This document shows, piece after piece, positions 58,464-64,000 of a stretch of DNA of 64,000 nucleotides (its first letter is position 1; every line of letters starts with the position of its first letter). The DNA is from Lepturacanthus savala (taxonomy: Eukaryota; Chordata; Actinopteri; Scombriformes; Trichiuridae). The notes beneath the pieces were generated by a model. It saw only the letters and a program-made list of their open reading frames with translations. It had not been told where the DNA came from and ran no database searches. The stretch lies in NCBI GenBank assembly GCA_030544235.1, contig CM060470.1:11805356-11869355 (forward strand), read 5' to 3'. A program made the translations under genes and the position numbers.

Positions 58464-60753
58464 ACTTGATAATCAGAGTGACATTGGAAGAATGTAGAGA
58501 AATATTCCTCGGATAAATGCGAGAGAACTTACTGAGCACATATAAAGACTTTCTGAATGGTGGTTTGCAATCTTGTCAAGGATACATGCGACTTCTCAGT
58601 GTTCGTTACCCCCACCATTCTGACTGTCACTTATCCCGATGGGTTCTGGAACTTCAACGTCTTGCTCTACATAAACCACCCTCTACAATGACACCAGAGG
58701 TGTTGAAGAAGCAGTTTGTAATAGCTGTTGGACACGCACAATTTTAGCCTTCACCGTACTTTTGAAAACATGAAAAACAAGTAATTTGGCATCTCCTACA
58801 AGGTCACACAGACACAGACTGGTATTATTTGTGATTTAAAGGTGAGGACATTGATGTTTGACTGCAAAGGGCAAGAAAAAAAACCCTCTGACAATACATA
58901 TGTGTTTGAATTCAGCTTTGTTGCTAAAAGGAAAGGTATTGCTTGCAGGAATTATGGAGACACATAGTTGTGAAGCTGAATGTGTAGCCAATAACGCAAT
59001 ATTTGCTTAAAAATTTGACATTTTCTTCAAATATGAAAATAACACTTTCAAAAATCGACTGACGCAGAATTTAAATCCATCTTATATGTCACAAAGGTTG
59101 TATATTGGAGCGATCAAGGAGAATATTAATTGTTAGTGACGCAGGGTGACTCTGAGTGGCCAGTGGCCAGTGTGGTGAAAGGCTGGTGGGCAGGGGTGAC
59201 TCTGCCCTCTCCTCATTGTTCCCAGAGCTTGGTATTCCTCTCATAGCATGCCCCGGGCTCTAGAGGATGTGCTTTTAAAGATCCCAGGCCCTCCCAATGG
59301 CCCCACTCACCTCCCCAACACGCACTTTTTAACACACACACCCCTTGAGCTGAATTTCTTTAAATTTCACCTCAAAACGGAAGGTGCTTTCATCCACAGT
59401 AATAAGGAAGCATGGAAAACAACAAAGATCTTCCTGGATTAGTTGTATTTTAGTTGCAATCGAATCACGCCCCGATTCGCCCTCCTCTATATATCCCACT
59501 CTTCCCCGCTCTCTTTACCCTTCCTCTCTCAGGCCTCTCTCTCTGTCTCTCCTTCTTTTTTTTTCTGAGTGTCCCGCTCAGCTGGCCAGCACCTTTTCAA
59601 TCTTTGCCTAGGGAATTGTCCCCTGCCTGTCAAGTGTAGCCATGGGTTTGGATGAGAGGTGCTTTTCAGGTCCCCATCCCCCCTCACCTTTGAATGGAGA
59701 CAATAGAGCTGTTCTTTATGTCCAGATGACCACACACCATGCACAAACTGCCAGGGAACTTTCCAGTGTCCTGCAGCAGCAAAGAGGCTGTACACTATAC
59801 TCGCATTTCAAGAAATATATACTGTATGAATATTACCGAGGTTAACATACCTCCCATTATTGCTGTCTTCGACTGTATGAATTAATGTTGTAGTCAAGAC
59901 AACATTACTTAAGTGAATTCAAAGGCAAAGCAGGATGGATGCTATCTATGAAGCCTGTCCTCAAACAAAGATCAGATTTATAAAATTATCTCTCATCCTT
60001 TCCTGAATGTGTAAATCATCAAAAGCAAAGGCATTGAAAACTTCTCATTTTAAGTATGATCACCATGGTTTTCTAGCCTTAACTTCTTTTTTTTTGTTTT
60101 TTAACTCAAACCAACCTTAACATCCAATATTCTACACTCTTCCCAGGTTTTATTTGAGGTTTTGATATTCCTCACAAGTCATATTTGTATTTTAAATCTC
60201 AAAAATCATCTTAATATAGTTAATATAGTTAACCCTAACCCTTTTTTGTCTCTCTCCCATTAATATTAAAACCTGGGAAAAGCCTATCCTGATTCGAATG
60301 TGTGTTATTGAGGGTAGGTAGACTGCATAGCTGTGACATCACAACTTCACAGAAGTCCCGAATGGCCCATGTTAAGGCACAGTTTTTGAATAAAGGTAGT
60401 GCACATTTCTCTGTGAATTCAGCGATTTGAAAAATGGGAGGGTATTTAAATAACACCCAAACTTTGCTTAAAATAAACTAAAATCTAAATTTCTACAACA
60501 TGGAACCTTTAGGCAATTTATTGTGTGCTCTCATTGCATATAGATTTAAGAAAACCTCCTACAACCTATTAGCTAATGCCAAAAACCTGTCCTCGTGTAA
60601 AATTATACCAGCAACAGATACAGCAGATCAGTTTGTGTGGGAGATTATCAAGTGTTGTTGCTCCAACAACATTTGATTATCTTGACCATCTAGACCTGTA
60701 ATATTTTGTGGGGGTTTATTAATCATTCTGGTTTTCTTGTCCATCATCAACTC
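58464..60753. other. Unique sequence, no gene seen
   Basis: A pyrimidine-rich patch at 59490-59570 gives Ser/Leu-rich artefact frames. Other frames are at most 88 codons with no domain. No recognised transposon. Confidence 0.45.
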
Positions 60754-60774
60754 TGTGTGTGTGTGTGTGTGTGT
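60754..60774. repeat. (TG)n microsatellite
   Basis: Ten to eleven TG units. Confidence 0.92.
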
Positions 60775-61255
60775 CATCGTGAAGTAAGCCCCTTGTCACT
60801 TTCTCCGGCTGCCTTCTTCTAATGACATCAGCCATGCCACAGATTACAGGAGACACCTTTAATTGTTCCACTTCCTCTGTGGCAGCCAGTCCTGCTCCGG
60901 CCGTGCTCTCCACATGGCAACGTCTGTCTGAGCTTATTCAGAGAGACTTAGACTTTGAGCTTGAGGTCGTTCTCAGCTGCACCATAACCACAAGAATCAA
61001 TTTAGCTGATTTTAATGATGTCAGAGTCCAAAGGTTCCACTTCAGAGAGGCAGAGCTAAATTCAGCTCGGCTGCTGGAAGTGATAAACTGATGTTAGAAA
61101 TAATTTTGGGTTAGCATGATGGATCACAGTTCAACGTTAAACCTCCAAAATTATGACCATGTTGTAAGTAAACTGACAATCAAGGCTAATCAAGATAGAA
61201 AATATAGGTACAGGCATTATTTTTAAAGTCTTGGCACCAGGCAAACTTATATATT
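60775..61255. other. Unique sequence; 90-codon open frame of unknown meaning
   Basis: The plus-strand frame at 60822-61091 (89 residues) has an ordinary amino-acid mix and is not low complexity, but I recognise no family. There is no clear splice-site context and the length is within chance expectation. Treated as non-coding. Confidence 0.4.
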
Positions 61256-61530
61256 AAGTTTAAGTTTAAATATAAAATGTACTTTATAATATAATACAAT
61301 ACCATACAATTTTCTTTGTTTTAATATGTTTTAAAAAGGAGGCAGAACACACACACACACCACACACACACACATATATATATGTTCTGCCTCCTTTTTT
61401 TAAACATCACATCAATGTGGCATGACAAGTTTAAGTTGAAATAAAATGTGTATTATAGTTTAAATTTATAATAAAACAAAACACACATACACACTCACAC
61501 ATAAATGATATCAAATCAAAGTGGCATGAC
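61256..61530 (+). repeat. Imperfect tandem duplication, two units
   Basis: Unit 1 (61256-61426) and unit 2 (61427-61530) both start aagtttaagtt, pass through ataaaatgt and CA-rich text, and end with a tcaa(t/a)gtggcatgaca phrase. Unit 1 is longer because it contains the hairpin at 61333-61399. Confidence 0.65.
61333..61399. repeat. Hairpin with 17 bp perfect arms and CA/TA loop
   Basis: The arm 61333-61349 (aaaaaggaggcagaaca) is the exact reverse complement of 61383-61399; the loop of 33 nt is (CA)n then (TA)n. Beyond the arms the pairing continues imperfectly through tgttt/aaaca. Confidence 0.9.
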
Positions 61531-63119
61531 AGGATCCAAGCCCAGACGTTGGTTTTGGCAGAAACTAAGCCCAGAATCTATGAGGACAGCAAACTTAAAG
61601 CACTCTTTAAGGACACAACACAAACTTGGCATTCACCACATTCCCCTTTAAAGCCATGGGTGTCAGGACATGTTATTCTCTGCTAACATTTTACGAGATG
61701 TGGCAGTGAGCCTTTCTGAGGACTGGACCATGACAACCTAATCTAAAAGGTCTCTTAAATGCCTGGCTTTAGAGAGTGACTTACAGGAAGTTTTAAAAAC
61801 ACACATTAAAACAAGCTGGAAGGGGATCAGAGAATGGAAGGGGGTCATTGTGTGCCTTACGACGACATTCCCATTCCCACCACCACGGGTTTGCATAAGC
61901 CCCTTAATGATAATGCGCCATACAGTCTGGCCCCCATGCTTGCCTCCTTGACTGACAAAGTCACTCATACCAGCGGATTAGCAGGCTGCACAGGGGCCCT
62001 CTACCTCTAAATGGCAGAGGTTGCCTGTGCCCATGATAGACATGCCGGAGCATGTAGCATTTAGCTCCAGCACTCTGCCGCCCTCCACCTCTCTGTCCCT
62101 TTAAAGCCTCCTACCATCCCTCCTTCTATGCGTTTTTCCCCTCCCGCCTCCTCCCCAAGCCGAGTTGCTACATCTGTGTTGAGTAGCATGAATCAGGTGG
62201 GAGGCCCTGCAGCAACAAGAATGTCAAGATAATCTTCAGGTGGCTGGTACACACACCGGCTCATTCCCAGGGCTGATTTCTGACCTCCCTGGCTAATACA
62301 TATAAGGCCATAAAAACACCGCTTTCCAGGAAATATAATGCTACCTTTCAAAGACTTACAGGGTTTCAAGTACAAGCCACTGGGAAGACACAAACAAGTT
62401 CCACCGCTTCCATGCATTCCACTTGCTACATTCTCAGTACGCTACATTCTCAATGTAATTCAATGATGTATCCGTGTTTGTATGTGTGTGTGTGACTGTG
62501 TTGCGCATATTTCGAAAACCATTCATTGGCTCGGCTTTACACTTAGCTGGTATATTGCTGGGGACCCAAGTAATTGCAGTGATGGATTTGGTGCAATTTG
62601 GACATGTGACATTATAATTAACAATCCGACGTGAGTCGCTCTGCAACAATAGGGCTCTGCAACTGCATATCACAGCGAGTCAAAGAAAGGTACTTTCACA
62701 TGGTGGTGCTCTAAAAATAGAAATGTAACCTCTGTCCAAATATGAAGGCTTTTGGATGAGCAGTTGTTAAGTATCTGATAAACAACCAACACCTTCCCAC
62801 GGAATCAAGCAGAAGTATGGAAATACAAAGTATAAGTATTACTATAGATCATCTATTGAAAAAGTTCGGAGACTTAAATTAGCGTTAGCTTAAAAATGTG
62901 CAAAATACATTAGCCAAACGTTGTCAGGTGACAAACGTTGGTGAGAAACGTTGTCAGGTGATCTGTCACAGCACCCCCTAGAGAAATATTTCATCTTTTG
63001 GTGAAATATCATCTTTCATGGGGAATGAGTTAATATCAATGGGTCTTCGGTGGGGAGAGCGGACATCTTTGAGTATCTTCGAGTACTCAATGGTGACTCG
63101 ATGCTCGATGTAGACCGTT
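61531..63119. other. Unique sequence, no gene seen
   Basis: A 16 bp direct repeat (aaacgttgtcaggtga) occurs at 62916-62931 and 62946-62961. A pyrimidine-rich patch lies at 62080-62160. Frames are under 80 codons and show no domain. Confidence 0.45.
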
Positions 63120-63470
63120 TCACCTCAGACGCTTGAGGAAATTCCAGGTATCCTCTTAAACGCTGTGAATTTCTACTCCTGTAAAATCGAGAGCATCTTG
63201 GCAGGGAGCATCAGCGCCTGGTACAGTAACGGCATTGAGCAGGAAAGAGCAGTTCATTCAGCCGAAAAACACAATAGGCGGTGCTCTCCTCTGGCTGAAG
63301 GGCATTTACATCAGGCACTGCAGGAGCAAGACAAAGTCCCAACCACCAGGATAACGGTCTTCTTTCTCTGCTGCGGTCAGCAAGAAGGTACTGGAGAAAC
63401 CAGGCCAACACCGAGAGGCTCAAGAACGGCTTCTACCTTCAGGCCACAAGGATCCAAAATGAAGTCATTT
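63120..63470 (+). pseudogene. LINE reverse transcriptase C-terminal fragment
   Basis: In changing frames it reads LRRLRKFQVSS (about 63122-63155), then NFYSCKIESILAGSISAWY (63168-63224), then degenerate text, then an Arg-rich region and ERLKNGFYLQATRIQNEVI (about 63410-63468). This is the C-terminal end of a CR1/L2/Rex-type reverse transcriptase, the same family as 13148-13490 and 18828-19445. The catalytic xxDD box is absent. A 5'-truncated, frameshifted dead copy. Confidence 0.8.
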
Positions 63471-64000
63471 CCTTAACTCCAACCAATCATATCATAGGCC
63501 AAGAGTATTACATGTTTTGTTTTATTCATTTTTTTTATTGAATTAATTGTAATATAAGGAATTACTTTGCTTATCCTTCCTATCGCATATCATTTTTATT
63601 GAATGATTGAGCGAGCTGTGAGAGTTTGGTACTGATTAATCAATTTTTAATGCTAAACCAATTTTTATCCATTAGATTAAAAGTAGCCCATTTGGTTAAC
63701 CCTGCGGCTGTTACATGCAGCCGTTGTTGCAAGCTCCTGCTGAAAAATCTCCATTTGGAGGGCAGGGTTATAAGTCTTAAAGGTGGAACGTGGGAGATTA
63801 AATTAATTAAGCTTTTATACCGAAACCCTACTAAATAAAGTGCGTACCATAAAAATCGAACAATAAAAAAAAAACAATTTATATTGTGGGTAGTTATAGT
63901 ATTAACAGTCTTGTCAGTGTACAATTTCAGGAGGGGTGGAACCATAAGAATTTTATTTCCACTAAAAGGGACTGAAACTGTAGATAGACCCTACAGTCAA
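63471..64000. other. LINE 3' flank and unique sequence
   Basis: The first 100 bases after the LINE fragment are AT-rich and may be its untranslated end. The remainder, including a 70-codon plus-strand frame at 63626-63838 and its 101-codon minus-strand shadow, shows nothing recognisable. Confidence 0.4.

Noticed and set aside
60822..61091. 89-codon open frame with ordinary composition
   Set aside because: I could not match it to any family and saw no clear splice-site context; kept only as a note in the region entry.

Overview
This 64 kb window looks like non-coding nuclear DNA from a ray-finned fish, most likely a percomorph teleost. The base composition is moderately AT-rich and microsatellites are very frequent. 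Most tellingly, it carries dispersed repeats that I recognise from teleost genomes: an AFC/V-SINE-like tRNA-derived SINE, a SINE-like element with a minus-strand tRNA-like head, Tc1 transposase remains, CR1/L2/Rex-like LINE fragments, and several short inverted-repeat transposons ending in TA or TTAA. Family names come from memory, not from a search.

I find no convincing host protein-coding exon, tRNA, rRNA or CRISPR array. The longest open frames (up to about 140 codons) have no recognisable domains, lie in low-complexity DNA, or are shadows of repeats. The window is therefore best read as an intergenic desert or part of a very long intron. Whether unmarked stretches contain conserved enhancers cannot be decided without a cross-species alignment.

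Layout. 0-9 kb: unique AT-rich DNA with two TTAA-ended MITE copies (about 1.8-2.03 and 4.67-4.96 kb), two LINE 3'-end fragments, two near-perfect hairpins (2.7 and 6.6 kb), an (AC)34 array and a 290 bp polypyrimidine tract (8.3 kb). 9-20 kb: three of the four copies of a TA-flanked MITE family, two RT-bearing LINE fragments (11.5 and 13.2 kb), a LINE 3' end with RT C-terminus (18.8-19.4 kb), two long (TA)n arrays and two CpG-rich patches. 20-33 kb: mostly unique DNA with a 450 bp polypurine tract, a CpG-dense islet, a cluster of homopolymers, a decayed SINE and the best-preserved TA-flanked MITE (26.9-27.25 kb). 33-50 kb: a (TG)n(TA)n array, a decayed Tc1 transposase gene (34.8-35.6 kb), two copies of a second TTAA-ended MITE family and a SINE-like repeat. 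50-64 kb: a SINE with a perfect 14 bp target-site duplication, a minus-strand SINE with a CTCF-like site just beyond it, a 440 bp piggyBac-like MITE flanked by TTAA, three (TA)n arrays within 2 kb, a local duplication with an embedded hairpin, and a LINE fragment near the right edge.

There is no operon-like or multi-gene system here. The biology that can be read is the history of mobile elements: nested internal deletions within one MITE family, a fresh-looking SINE insertion, rearranged LINE pieces, and template-switch-like hairpins.
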